Below, piece by piece: positions 22,146 to 33,923 of a DNA stretch of 64,000 bases (its first letter is position 1; each line of letters begins with the position of its first letter). This stretch comes from Dactylorhiza incarnata (lineage: Eukaryota > Streptophyta > Magnoliopsida > Asparagales > Orchidaceae), in assembly GCA_033032865.1 (NCBI GenBank), contig JAWHQI010000257.1, positions 3,519,001 through 3,583,000 of the forward strand. The letters run 5' to 3'. The notes below the pieces were generated by a model, which worked only from the letters and a program-made list of their open reading frames with translations, had not been told where the DNA came from and did not search any database. Position numbers and translations under genes: made by a program.

Positions 22146-24169
22146 TTTTTAAAAAAAATATTATTTTTATTCAACATAATCATCACGTGGTCTTGATATA
22201 TATAAGACTCCGTTCGGCACGGCGATCGTGAACACCCACATACGAAGCTTAATGCACACGAACATAAAAGTTTGTAATCAATCCCTATCAAAAATCCAAT
22301 TGTTAAAATCTCTACAAAAACGCCTTCATCACAGATGGAAAAGAATCAAATCATCAAATTCCTTCATTATTCAACACTGCTAAGTTATTTGGAACTTATA
22401 TGCACAAAGCCATAACAATATATTACTTAAAAAATATTTATTACAATCCTAAAGCATCACTGTCAATATTCATCATGTAGAAAAAATAATAGAAAATTCA
22501 TATAAGACGATCTCTTCAGGGTAGGAGCTGGGTCCGGGGAGCAGAGATCTGGACTGTAACAGGCACACTCCTGCAGGAACCTCTGCTGACATTAACCTGG
22601 TTCAAAGAATCAAAATGGGTTTTACTTGGCATGATTAACTGTTTCACTCAAGAAAAGATATCAAAACAAAACGTTCAACAATTGATGAATAAGTGGCCTT
22701 AAGGTGACACGATAACATGCACCTTAAAAGGTGCGTCAAGGCTCCCCTTCTAATTAGAGTCTACTAATTAGAGAAAATAGTGAGTTGCGTATCATAAGAT
22801 AATTTTATTTTAGTCACCTATGTGAGATTGTGTCAAAGATTAAGCCTTTAAAAATTAGTGACTTCTTTAGTTGCAGAATATTTATAAAGATATTTCATAT
22901 AATTATTTAAAAAGCTAATATTAGAAGTTTCCATTAATAAAAATTGGTAATATTTGATATGATTGTGCTTATAGGTGGCGCAACAAGCTTCTCAAAGAGA
23001 TTGCACACCGAGGGTATCCATGACAGAATGCGCTGGCCAGAATGATTTCGTGCGTGCGGGAGATCGAACACGTGTTAAATGGGGGCCAGCGAGCGCTTTG
23101 TGATCTTGAAGGACACATTGCGAACTCTCTTAGCCTGAACATGCTATATAAGTATTCAACAAAATGAGCGGATGATGTTTTTTAGGGAAGGAAAAAAAAA
23201 AGTACGGGTCAAGGAAGAAGAAGATAGTATATTTGAGTTCTCGTCTCTAAGCATCATTTTGTCCAAATTAAATTGTGGACATTGATAATCAACAGGTAAT
23301 ATACTTGCTCATGCACGCATCTCTCATGAGCAGTGTGTAACATTACTCATCCGCAAGCCCGCAACTCCAAATCCAACGAAATATGCGCTACTAAAACATG
23401 ATCTTACAGGTGAGTTTGAGCACCTCCGACAGCACATAGCGTTGCTGACCTCGCAACTAGGGTACTATATATCGACTTGGGATGGTTGATATATGGTTTA
23501 TGCAAGTAACATTTTTTTAATGCTTATAAGATGATTCCGTACTTAATGCACGAAGAATCTGATTACTAGTTATAATTAGTATACTTTAAGAACGTGGCTT
23601 GATCGTGCTCTATGATAAGCTACAAGAATGTGCACACACGAGGGGAGGTGCGTCGTCCGGATTGGGTTAAAACACTCACGAAAATAAAAACATATATTAC
23701 TTGAAGGAGCTCGAGTGTTACAAAGCCCACAGAGAATTATTAAGGGAGGTTTTAATGCTTTCATTGTCTATTCTAGCACTCAATGAATCAAAGTAAGATA
23801 CAAAGGCGCTTTTTCAATTTTTTTCGCTGAAACTTTCAAGCATATTTTTCTAGTGAAAGGCTCCGTGCACCAACTCATCTTTCGATAGCGAATAAGCAAC
23901 TATTTGCGGCGGTTAATTGTTAAAATTGCATCTATAAGTAAATATTAACTAAGTGAATATTGGATTCTTTCAAAATGATGCTTTGAAACACTACCGAGAA
24001 ATTTGATATCATTTGCATACACATTTGATGTTTCTTTATGCAATTGAAGTTAAATTCTTGCATTTGAGGGATGGGGGCATGATGGTAATATGATGAAGAA
24101 CATCAATGCTATGATTTGTATACTATTAATCACCAGAAACTCCCTTAGAAGTTAATATAATTATAATTT
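22146..24169. other. Intergenic DNA, nothing recognisable
   Basis: AT-rich; no frame longer than about 60 codons and no family motif. Confidence 0.6.
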
Positions 24170-24335
24170 GCGCTCCCTCTATCTTTTTAAAATACGAAAC
24201 ATTTCCCCCCATTGAATTTACATTTCATAACAAGAGCTTCAAGCAGTTATTTTTGTTCATCAATGTTTTGAATTGTGTACTCACATTGGTGGTATAGTAA
24301 TTTCAAAAGATAGAGGGGTGCAATCGTTAATTATG
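24170..24335. mobile_element. Foldback relative of the repeats at 2441-2712
   Basis: The left end tttgcgctccctctatcttttt is matched in inverted orientation by the right end caaaagatagaggggtgcaa, and the interior shares tttacatttcataac with the copies at 2441-2712. Target duplication not resolved. Confidence 0.5.
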
Positions 24336-25792
24336 AAAACTCTATGGAAAGATTTGGGAAACTAATAATGTGTTATATATGTAACTAGTAATGTGTTATA
24401 TATGGAAACTCTTTCGGCTGCCTCTAGATTCCGAACGGGTTTCGCCCATGCTTTGAGTGAGCACGCAAACTGGGGGCACATTGGATTCGGTTGCTCGTGA
24501 CTGTTGTGGGGTCATGGGCCGACTGCTCTTTATATGCATGCCGCTCGCATCCAAAGTTCCAACATATTATGATGGTTGAATCTAGAGCGAGCCGGGCCCC
24601 CTATTGGGCCGTGATGGTCTTTCCAATAAACTGATGGTATTTCATTCTGATCACTTTATCCCCCCTAACGGTAATACATATATCGCGCCCGTCCGCTCTT
24701 GGTTGCATGGGCTCCTCACTTGCGGGAAAGCTTCCGGGAGAAGCACGCTCATTGCATCATACTACGTAGTGCGATGTAGGATCAATCGCTCAGTCCGTGA
24801 GCTTCGACCACTCCCCGGCGACTTCAATCGAATGTCGCTAGCTCATTGAAGAATATCGAACCACTCAGCCATGGAGTTCGAACTTGAAAATAAACTGTTG
24901 TTGAGCTTCACACAAAATGAAAATAAAAGTGGTCAAAGCAGTAATCATAATCAGCAAAAAAAAAAAAAATCATTTGTATTGAAGATATGGTGAGCAGGAA
25001 AAAACGAAAATAAAATTATCACTGAGTTTCACCAACCTATAAAATGCTTGAAGCAATTTTTCATTTCTAACCGTTGTTGTAGACATCGCCCGACATGTTG
25101 GCAGGCATAGAAATTTTGAGAAGAAAATGACGCGACACTGATATTTTACGAAAACATGTCGTTTTTAGAAATATCTTCCGATATATCGGTTTTACCCGAC
25201 ATATTATGTGGGTATTAAAAAAATTCATTTATTTCAAGAAACTGAGCGATAATATTTTGCTTTATATTTCATTTAATATATCTCTATCTCCGATCCTAGT
25301 TTTGACGATCGAGCTGTAATATTTTGTTGGGTTAATTATTTCACTATAATCATATTTTAACATATTTATTGTATAATTTATAAATATACATTATGTGGAC
25401 AATATATTTTACATATTTGTGTATATATAAAAATAAATTTATTTAAATATTAGAATTTGACACTGTAAAATATCCCCCTCGATATATCCCCTGCAATCCG
25501 ATATCCGGCATTTCAAACTCAAATCGATGTAAACCCGACATCCGTTATCAAAACCGTTGACGGAGAAAAAAAATCCATCTCAGCAGACTAAAAATGGAAG
25601 AACAGAAATATCATACGGTTTTGGAACCTTGCTTTCAAAACCGTTGACGGAGAAGGTAGAAATCACGCATGTGAAGCTCGACGCTTGCGGTAGGGTAGAA
25701 GCTTGCTTTCGACCGCTTAGCCATTTTTGTACAGTTGAAGCAGAGCGGTAGATGATGCCCCACCAATTTAGCTACGGATAGGAAGTTATAAA
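24336..25792. other. Intergenic DNA with an 85-bp spaced duplication
   Basis: The phrase aaaaccgttgacggagaa occurs at about 25550 and again at about 25638. No gene is recognised. A run of 13 A at about 24957-24969 is present. Confidence 0.5.
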
Positions 25793-26307
25793 GGGTGTTT
25801 ATATTGTCAGCCCGCAAATGGCTATTGGCACCCTCAATAAACTAAAAAAACACATAAAATCTAATTAGACTTTTCTCTAATAGCAGTCACACGTAAAGAC
25901 TCTTCATTTCCGCCCGTTTTTTTCTGTTCTAGTCGAATCCCCCGAACACTTCTGATTTCTCGCCGCCGGTCGCCCACAACCGTCGGAGAAGAACCCTTCT
26001 ACACCGTCGAACTCCTCTGGATATTTTTTGGCGACACCGACGAACCCTTCCAAAATCTCATACATATATTATCTTCTATTTTTCTCCTGCTTTTGATTTT
26101 CTTGAAACTCATAAATAATAATTTTCATTTACTTTACCATTAAGTGAGAAAATAGATGAATTTTTTTCTAAAACATAGTTTGTTTGGCTTAAATTTTATT
26201 TTCATTTTGTGCTGCCAATATTCATCGGACTGTCAATATTGCTTTATTGGGATGCTATTATCATTGGGCTGCCAATAGCCATTCGCGGACAGCTAATATA
26301 AACACCC
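25793..26307. mobile_element. hAT-like non-autonomous element, 8-bp TSD
   Basis: The left end gggtgtttatattgtcagcc and the right end complement gggtgtttatattagctgtc open a long inverted repeat that continues through aatggctattggca. Flanks gttataaa (25785-25792) and tttataaa (26308-26315) form an 8-bp duplication with one mismatch. Size (515 bp) and layout match the element at 3050-3559. Non-coding. Confidence 0.78.
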
Positions 26308-26527
26308 TTTATAAATGAGGGTGCATAAAACAATATATTTAAATAATATTTCATTACTTGTTATTTTGAGAATCGACGGCTCTGCCTTAATTCTCGAAAT
26401 CGTGATCTATTTCTCAATTTGATACACGAAAAGCCAAATTTTGATTCTTATAATAAAAATAAAAAGTCTTCAATATCCCTCTGACCGCCCTCTAGATCCC
26501 CCTGCCCCCATTGCTATGGCAGAGAGT

Positions 26528-26559
<32 letters not shown>

Positions 26560-26749
26560 TGTGGTAGGTCAGAACGAGAGAGCCATTCGCAGAGACGTGT
26601 AGATGATCCCCATTGCAATGCAGAGAGAGAGAGAGAGAGGTGAGAGAGTGTGCGGTGTGATTGTAGGAAGATTGAGTGAGAGAAACTGAAGATTTTCTCT
26701 TTCTTTATCGGATGCAAATTTGAATTCTAGCGGGGCCTCGGTTTTTTAG
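26308..26749. repeat. AT-rich spacer with two (GA)n tracts
   Basis: GA runs at about 26521-26560 and 26621-26640, within two imperfect copies of a longer block (ccattgc ... atg cagagaga ... gtgagagagtgtg). Otherwise no feature. Confidence 0.7.
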
Positions 26750-26757
26750 GATATTAG

Positions 26758-27514
26758 TAGGGGTGCAACTCGGATCGGTTCGGTTCGGTTCTACCCAAAA
26801 CCAAGAACCGACCCATATATGTTCGGTTTCAAATTTTTGGAACCGGAACCGACCCGCGGTCCTATAGTATGGAACCGGATCCGAACCGTTCGGTTCGATT
26901 TGGTTCCGGTTCGGTTCTCGGTTCGAAGCAATAACTATGTCAATTGGATTGAATATGATTTTTCTTATTTTAGATTAGTATATGTAGTTAATGTTATCAC
27001 ACTAGTGAACACAGATTCATATAAATAACTCCCAGATCCTGAACTAAATAAGGATTATATTCATATGAATTTGGCAGAGACATAAATAGTAAGGTTTTAT
27101 ATTCATATTCCATTTTACATTTTGCTTTTAATAGCATAATCAATATTTTGATAGAAAGGAATCATGCATAATCAATATTTTGATAGAAATGAGTAATAGT
27201 ATATTTAAATCATAAGTTATAACTAATTAATTATAACCGTAACCGGTTGCGATATGATATAAAATTATAAACTATAAAGATTTAATAATAACTATTTAAG
27301 ATTTATTAATAATAAATATTAAATAAGCATATATTTCGGTTCGGGTCGGTTCTCGGGTACCCGACTGCCGGACCCGAGAACCGAACCGAACCACCGGTTC
27401 TCTTTTTTTAGGAACCATACCCGAACCGACCAGATAAGGAACCGACCCGAATCGCCCGGTTCGGTTCGGGTTCGGTCCGGTTTTCGGTTCTTCGGATACT
27501 TTTGCACACCCTTA
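26758..27514. mobile_element. hAT-like element with GGTTCGG subterminal arrays
   Basis: The ends taggggtgcaa and ttgcacaccctta are flanked by the perfect 8-bp repeat GATATTAG (26750-26757 and 27515-27522). Both subterminal regions are packed with ggttcggttcgg and its complement. The interior is AT-rich and non-coding. The same family is at 39490-40734. Confidence 0.9.
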
Positions 27515-27522
27515 GATATTAG

Positions 27523-27653
27523 GGCTCCCTTTGGGGGAACTTATTTTTACCGGTCAAGCAGTTACGACTGCATGAATCGAATCCTAAATTAAGGTCCAGT
27601 TCATGTGGTCGTAACCGCTTGACCGGTGAAAATAAGTCCCCCCAAACGGAGCC
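27523..27653. mobile_element. Tourist/Harbinger-like MITE, TSD TAG
   Basis: Second copy of the 12826-12955 family: ggctccctttgg left, ccaaacggagcc right, arms with accggtcaag/cttgaccggt. TAG flanks it at 27520-27522 and 27654-27656. Its left duplication is also the last three bases of the hAT duplication GATATTAG, so the hAT-like element landed exactly at its edge. Confidence 0.88.
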
Positions 27654-27680
27654 TAGGTAAGATAGGTAAACGGCTGTGGA

Positions 27681-28887
27681 TGAACGATAAAGATCTGTTT
27701 TGCTCAAGCTCACTGGAGTAAAAATAGCATGCTAAAGGACGACGGTTTGTGGCCGCGCGTTCACCACCGCCACTGCCGTATCAAACGGAACGTTTATGCC
27801 TCTGAAGCCATCGGTTCTCTTTCCCCCTCCAAAAACATAAAAGCTCCGGTTCAGATTTTCAAAAAGGATAATTACCTCTCCTCGTTGAGAGAGTGTGGGC
27901 GGCTTGTCAAATTCCGTATATTAAAGTTTAAAAAAAAAAACAGCCAAAATGCATTTGCCCGGATGGCTGACCGGCTGTCGTAGCGCAGATCGGACGGCTG
28001 GAAATGCACCCGGACTATGAGTATGGTCCGGGTTGCCGACGAAAAATGAGTATGGTCCGGGCTGTCGTAGCGCAGATCGGACGGCTGGAAATTTACCCGG
28101 ACTATGAGTACGGTCCTGGCTGAAAATGCATTGAAACTCTTGTGGAATTCCAAAAAAGAAAAGAAAAAAAAAACTGTTTTCAAATTTTCATCCACCCAGT
28201 CCTTTAGAAGGAATTCTCTGTTATCTTCTTCAAAGAGAGGAGCGCTTTAGTGGCTGTCCATTTTTCTGAAAAGATTTTTTCTCTCTCGTGATAGTTATAG
28301 GCTCTGTTTGGCGCGGAGGTTGGAGGAGCGGCGGATTGGAGGAGCGGCGGTTGGAGGAGTGATCCGCAACCGTGGGTACATAGCAGCGGTTGGAGGAGCG
28401 GTGTTTTTCCGCTGATTCAGCGGAGGCGCTGCAAACCGCGCCCCGCATCCGCTCCGCCAAACGAAAAACTTTCCACGGCTGCGGATCAGGAATCTCTCTC
28501 TCATCCGCAGCCGCTCCGCCAAACAGAGCCATAGTCTCTCTCTCTCTTCGTTAATAAATGAAGAAGCGCGCCTATTCGGAAAGACAAATTCTTGGGATCA
28601 AAATAAAAGGCCGACATTTTTGGATAAAATGGTATTTGTTTTTGGGTTTTGCTGTTTTTTTATTTAATTCTATTTTCTTTCCTCCGTGCGGGTCTACAAA
28701 ACAAGTTCTCGCTCAATTTTTATTTGGATTTCTCGGATTGTAAGCAAATTTGAACATTGCATTTATTAAGTTGATTTGTGTGGATTTTATCCCAATTTGG
28801 TTTATCTATTTTGGATTTTATTGCGATTGAGATCGGATATTGCGCAAGTATTGGTGAACTGATCCTGGGCACAGTGAAATTTCTGCA
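27681..28887 (+). repeat. 5' LTR of copia element D
   Basis: Recognised by colinear similarity with the LTR at 57406-62817: ggttctctttcc, tttcaaaaaggataa, ttttcatccacccag, aaaggccg, acaagttctc, ctcaatttttatttgga, gagatcggatattg and gggcac. The right end is fixed by the primer-binding site at 28888. The left end is approximate (homology is clear from about 27797). Inside are a 90-bp tandem duplication (starting near 27975 and 28064, tgtcgtagcgcagatcggac) and the MITE 28300-28530. Confidence 0.75.
28300..28530. mobile_element. GC-rich Harbinger-like MITE in the copia D LTR, TSD ATA
   Basis: The ends ggctctgtttggcg and cgccaaacagagcc are perfect 14-bp inverted repeats flanked by ATA (28297-28299 and 28531-28533). 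The inside repeats ggttggaggagcggcg and complementary ccgctcc blocks. Non-coding. Confidence 0.85.
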
Positions 28888-28900
28888 TGGTATCAGAGCT
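28888..28900 (+). other. Primer-binding site of copia D
   Basis: TGGTATCAGAGCT directly follows the LTR end, complementary to the 3' end of plant initiator-methionine tRNA, the usual primer of plant copia elements. Confidence 0.9.
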
Positions 28901-29325
28901 ACAGAAGTTTTAGCAGAGAATAAGTTCTTTCGTTTTGCAATTATCTTGATTTCATATCAATGGAAGGTGGTGATAGTTCTCGTGGTTTGGAAATCGATAT
29001 GCTCACGCACACAAATTTCAAAAAATAAAAGTCATGCTTGGAGAGTTACTTGTTGGGAGAATATTTGTGCGACATCGTTGGTGGAGATGGACAAACAGAG
29101 GTAGTGCCGACCGAGACGAATGCTCGGGAAGTCAGGGCATGGAAGAAGATGAACGTGAAAGAGGAGTTCATTCTAAAAAGGACTGTCTCACCGGACTTGT
29201 TCGACCACATCATATGATGCAAATCGGCGTCGGAGATTTGGGCGGCCCTTGATGATTTGTTCAACAAGAAGAATTTGGCAAGAATACAATTTCTGGAAAA
29301 CGAGTTGGTGAAGGTAAATCAATTA

Positions 29326-30204
29326 GGGTGCGTTCGGTTTGCAGGATTTGGCTTTTAGTTTTTGGTTTTGGTTTAAGTAAACCAAAACTAGCGTTCGGTT
29401 CGCAGGTTTTCTGGTAGGTTTTGGAATTGCTGAAAGCCCCCGGTTTTCAGTTTAGCCTTCCCCCAATTCTTGCCCAATCCCTACATTTTTCCCGCAGTTT
29501 TTCATTTCCTCTTCCGCAGACGCCCCGCTCGACGCCGCTCCCCGCGCCTCCTTCTTCTCCGGCGATCGGCGACCGCCGTAGATAATTTCCTCTTCCGTCG
29601 TCCTCTTCCTTGTTTCCGCCGAAAGCACCTTCTGCTCAAATCTATGAAGCACTTGCTCGACTACTGGATCTGCAGGTGTTGGAATTAGTGAAAGCCATGG
29701 ATCTTCTAGGTGCCAGCCAACTGAAGTTCGACACGTTCATGGCTTTGCCAGAGAGCATGAGGCTGACGTGGCTTCACTTGCAATTCTATGACTTATGACC
29801 GCATGAAGATTACATGTTTATGTTTGTTCGCAGTTTATTGTATTTCTACTTTTTATGTTTAGCGGAGTGTCACATTTTATCTGCTTTTGGATTCGTGGTT
29901 TTATTTCATGCAGTTTACTAGAACAATTTGTGGTTAATGAATGTTTAGTTCGTGTTGTTTTTATGTTTATTTTTGTTTTTTAAATTTTGTTTGCCCTACT
30001 GTTGGTAAAATTTTAAACAAAATTTCTGATTTTATGCAATTCCTGTGAATGAATTCCATCCTGCATCTGAACAGCAAAATTGCTTAATTCCAATTCCTGC
30101 AGGTTAAAACCTTCCTGCAGCCGAACAACTTTTTTGACCTACTGGTTTTTGGTTTTACTGAATTCCAATTCTTCAAAAGCAAAACCCGCGATTCGAACGG
30201 ACCC
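29326..30204. mobile_element. PIF/Harbinger-like non-autonomous element, TSD TTA
   Basis: The ends gggtgcgttcggtt and the complement of gattcgaacggaccc are flanked by TTA (29323-29325 and 30205-30207). Removing it restores the copia D gag reading. Subterminal repeats (tgcagg, ggaattg) resemble those of 57645-59535. The interior (29470-29800) has short frames with a gene-like GC content but no recognisable product. Confidence 0.85.
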
Positions 30205-30599
30205 TTAGAGTTTTCCACTTCGGTTAATTTTCTGAAGATGAAGCATCTATGTGCAGAGACTATCGCATTGAATCTGGAAGAACCAATTTCTGAGTTGAAG
30301 TTGAAGAGACATATTATCAGAGGGGTGCAAAAAAAGTATCTATCTTTTGCCACATCGGCTCAGTGATGGGCTACTCAACTGTCTCTGATAGAGTTGGAGA
30401 ATCTCTTGTCATCTCAGGGGAGTTTGTCAAGACAGGGCAGGGGTGTATATCTCTAGTGAAGGCAGAGACATTCTTTACACTGGAAAGAAGAAACACTGGG
30501 ATAAAAAGAAGAAGCAGAATAACGGAGAAGGTCCTTCTACCTATTCTAGTGAAGGCGATGCTCGTTTCCCTCCTAGGAATATTGGAGGAAAGAGGGAAG

Positions 30600-30958
30600 C
30601 ACTATAAGAAAAATGACTTTTAGTGACGAAAAGTTTCGTCACTAAATGTTAGATTTTGGTCACTAATGATATTTAGTGACCACATCTATTTCGTCACAAG
30701 GTCATCACTAAAACCTCGTCACTAAATGTCTTTAGTGACTATAATTAATTTCATCACTAAATGGATATATAGTGACTATGTTAATTTCCGTCACTAAAAG
30801 TTTTAGTGACCATATAAATTCGGTCACTAAAAGAATCTTTTGTGACCACATAATTTCGGTCACTAAAAGAAGTTTTAGTAACTAAATAACTTCGGTCACA
30901 AACTTTTTTAGTGACCAAATAACTTCGGTCACAACTTTTTAGTAACAAAATATCAGTG
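30600..30958. mobile_element. CACTA-like MITE
   Basis: Starts CACTATAAGAAAAATGAC and ends in a diverged ctgatattttg-type terminus (cagtg at 30954-30958). It is filled with about 18 alternating copies of tttagtgac/gtcactaaa. No clear 3-bp duplication. Inserted in the copia D internal region. Confidence 0.7.
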
Positions 30959-31914
30959 AATAATGTGGTTGATGCATGGTACTACGTGCAATCTGAGCCG
31001 AAGGAGGTGAAGTTCCTACGAAACTTAGATTCGATGAAGGCGGAGATGACTCACACTGGAAGGCGGGTTCATGATCTATTTGTTCATTCCACGACATCGT
31101 ATGCGCACAAAATGAAGGCCAACGACAGTGATGTGATCTGACATGAAAGTTTGGGGCATGTCGGCATGGAGAAGCTGAGAGCGATGGTGACGAAGAGTCT
31201 AGTCAGGGACTTATCTCGCTTATCTTCTTTCGGTGACGGGCATGTATGTGCGAGATGTTAGTTTGGAAAGGCACATCGCCTTCCATTTGACACATCTCTA
31301 TCAAGATGCAAGAGGCCACTGGAGTGCATTCATAGCGATGTGATGAGGCCAACTGCTACCCCAAGTTTTCAGGGAACAAGTATATGTTATTGTGCGTGGA
31401 TGCTTCTCATGCTACGCGTGTGTATTTTTTGAAGGAGAAGTCAGGGGTGTTTGACAAGTTCTTGGAGTTGAAGGAGCGAGTGAAAGATGTGCTTGGGCAA
31501 AAAATCAAGAAGTTGAGAACTAACAATGGAGGGGAGTTTACATTCGTTGAGTTCTCTTCTTTCTGTAGGAAGCATGAGATCAGAAGAGAGTTATCTTGTG
31601 CCTATACACCACAGTAGAACGGAGTTTCCGAAAGGAAGATCTGACACATTTTTTAGACTTGCAGGTGTTGGTTTCTTGTCAAGGACCTTCCCAGGGCCTT
31701 ATGGGCGGAGGGAATGTCGCGTGCGACATATGCGATCAACAAGTTGTCGTTGAGCCTGAACAACCAGAAGTCACCACATGAACTCATATTTGGAGAAGTA
31801 TCAAGCGTGAAGCATTTGCGTGTATTTGGAGCGGTTTACAATGTTCATGTTCCAGATGCATGACGGATAAAGCTTAAAGTCAAAGTCATTAAGTGTATTT
31901 TCATATGATGTGAT

Positions 31915-31962
31915 TGTTAATGTATATTTGGTCAAATAACGGGTTCAAAGGTATAACGGGTC
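31915..31962 (+). repeat. Copia B 5' LTR, first 48 bp
   Basis: Identical to the first 48 bp of the LTR at 56335; ends in GGGTC (31958-31962), which is the target duplication of the Tat element. Confidence 0.93.
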
Positions 31963-32281
31963 TGTTGAAACCAGTAACCCGGTTTCAGCGTTCGAAAAGG
32001 GGATGCGACTAACTCTTACTTGACCCAAGCTAAGACCCTTGACCGGTCACTAGGAACTGAGAGACTTGCCCTTGACGATTGCTGGAAACCTAAAAACAAA
32101 CCCCTGAAGCTGCAGCGTGGAGGTCCCACCACATACCCGGAAGTTCACTCAGAACATCCCCTCCCGAGCCAATGCTGAGCTTGGGCACCTTGGAGGGCAC
32201 TAAGGATCACCTCGCCAACCACCTTCAACGACAAGGGGAGGGGGAGGGATAGTGCTTGCTCACGCGTGAGGGAGGGGGTAG

Positions 32282-33732
32282 TGTGATAACTTCTCACAAA
32301 GAAGTTATTTTCACACATATTTCGTACCCATTTGTTAAATATATTTGTTAAATATTTGTTAAAAATATATTAAACATGAGTGAATTGTTACTTGGTGAAT
32401 GTTTGGGGTATTATCATCATTTTCACATATTTTTATACAGAAATCCCAAATGCACCTAGCTTGGACGGTCAAAAGAAGCATATTTGGAGTGCAGAAAATA
32501 TGTTACAACATATTATTGCAGTTCAGGAAAAAGAGTTACAACATATTTTTCGCTGTTTGAAGCGGTTTAAAGGATGCAGAAAATATGTTATAACATATTT
32601 TTGCAGTTCAGAAAAAAATGTTATAACATTTCGGCGGAAACTGAAAAAATCAAATTCGAAATTGATCAGTTTTGGGCAGTTACGACAGCCAAGGGATGCA
32701 TCCATTCGTCCATATGAGGTCTCTAAGGGGGGCATATGACTACTTAAGTGCAGGAGGAGAGAGAAAAAGGAGGAATCCAATCTATCATCATTTTCGGCCA
32801 TTCTTGGAGAGGATCGAACAAGGAGGAACTGCAGAATTTTCACTACGGCTTGGAGAAAGGGAGAATCCGCACTTCTATGATCATGTATTGTAAGATCTTT
32901 CCAATTTTGCGGAATTCTATCCCAGTCATGAACTAATTTTGTTTAGTCTTGTATGGTGAAAGTACTACGTTTATTTTGATGAAGTTTTCTACTTAACTTT
33001 TATGAATGTTTGATGAGTGTTCTTTATTGAGTTATGAAATCATTGTTGAAATTTTGGACAATGAATTTTATCTACTATGGCGCTCCGAGAGTCGAGAGAG
33101 GAGGGGCGTAATGCTAGGAAAAATTCTATTTTTTTACACCGCGAGAGTCGAGAGAGGAGCGTTGTAAATCTTTAATCCAAATTTCTCTATTTTACGCATC
33201 ACTTCGAGAGTCGAGAGAGGAGAGGTGTATGTGTTTCATAATCTCATTATAGTGGAGGAGAGTGGGAGAGATTCCCTTTTCTTGCTTGCGACTACGGTTG
33301 TTATTTTGCACAATATTCTTCACTTCTCTTATGTTAGAGATAACTAGGGGAATCTAGGATATTGAGATCTCCGATATCGAGAGATACGGTTGTCTCCGTT
33401 TAATGTGTTGAAAGAAACTCGTAAAGCATTCAAATAAAGTATTAGAGATTCAAATATTCATCATAATTGTCGTAGGAAATCATTATACAAGACTATTTTC
33501 TCCGACTGATATTTCAAAAGTTATTTTGAATACTTTCTTTAGTTTAAATCTTCTTTAGAGTTTTTATTACTTTTCATAATCACTTCATTTAATCTACTTG
33601 GATTTAAAGAAACGGTGTAGCTATTATTTGCAAGCGTTAGATTAATCACTTCTCTGAGGGAACGATCTCTACTCAAACTTTATTACTTGATACGACACGT
33701 GCACTTGCGTATATACCATTTTCCGCGTATCA
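32282..33732. mobile_element. Solo LTR-like insertion, TG...CA, 3-bp TSD
   Basis: Comparison with the uninterrupted right LTR (41161-41175) defines the insertion exactly: tgtgataacttc at the left, gcgtatca at the right, with only TAG duplicated (32279-32281, 33733-33735). The end wording (cttgatacgacacgtgcact, then ccgcgtatca) resembles LTR ends of Tat/Athila elements. Inside, cgagagtcgagagaggag occurs three times at about 33086, 33142 and 33203. No coding domain. A 3-bp duplication is short for an LTR element, so the class is uncertain. Confidence 0.65.
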
Positions 33733-33923
33733 TAGAGACCAACCCTTCCCAAGGTGCCCATGGGGGTCTATTTATAGATTTCCTAAAATTGGGCTGCGGA
33801 TAGCCGAAATTTCTCTACCCGCAGCCCGATCATGACCCTGAATGATCAACGCAGGGGGGGGGGGGGGCGAGTGGGGCTCGAGGCGCCCACTCCCCCCCTC
33901 ACGGGAGGTCCTACCTTCCTCCC

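Larger units (their letters stand above)
28901..31909 (+). pseudogene. Copia D gag, GAG-pre-integrase and integrase remnant (left half)
   Basis: Broken frames encode a copia Gag (LARIQFLENELVKV ending at about 29322, resumed at 30208 after the element 29326-30204). A GAG-pre-integrase region (ESLGHVGMEKL) and an integrase core (LLCVDASHATRVYFLKEKSG, KKLRTNNGGEF) follow at 30959-31617. In the integrase the aspartate expected in the D-N-G-G motif is an asparagine (codon 31522-31524). Stops are frequent. At 31914 the reading is cut by copia B and resumes at 56518. The element is dead. Confidence 0.85.

Noticed and set aside
30600..30958. Regular short repeats resembling a CRISPR array
   Set aside because: Boxes are in alternating orientation with irregular spacing and sit in a CACTA-type MITE; plant nuclear DNA.
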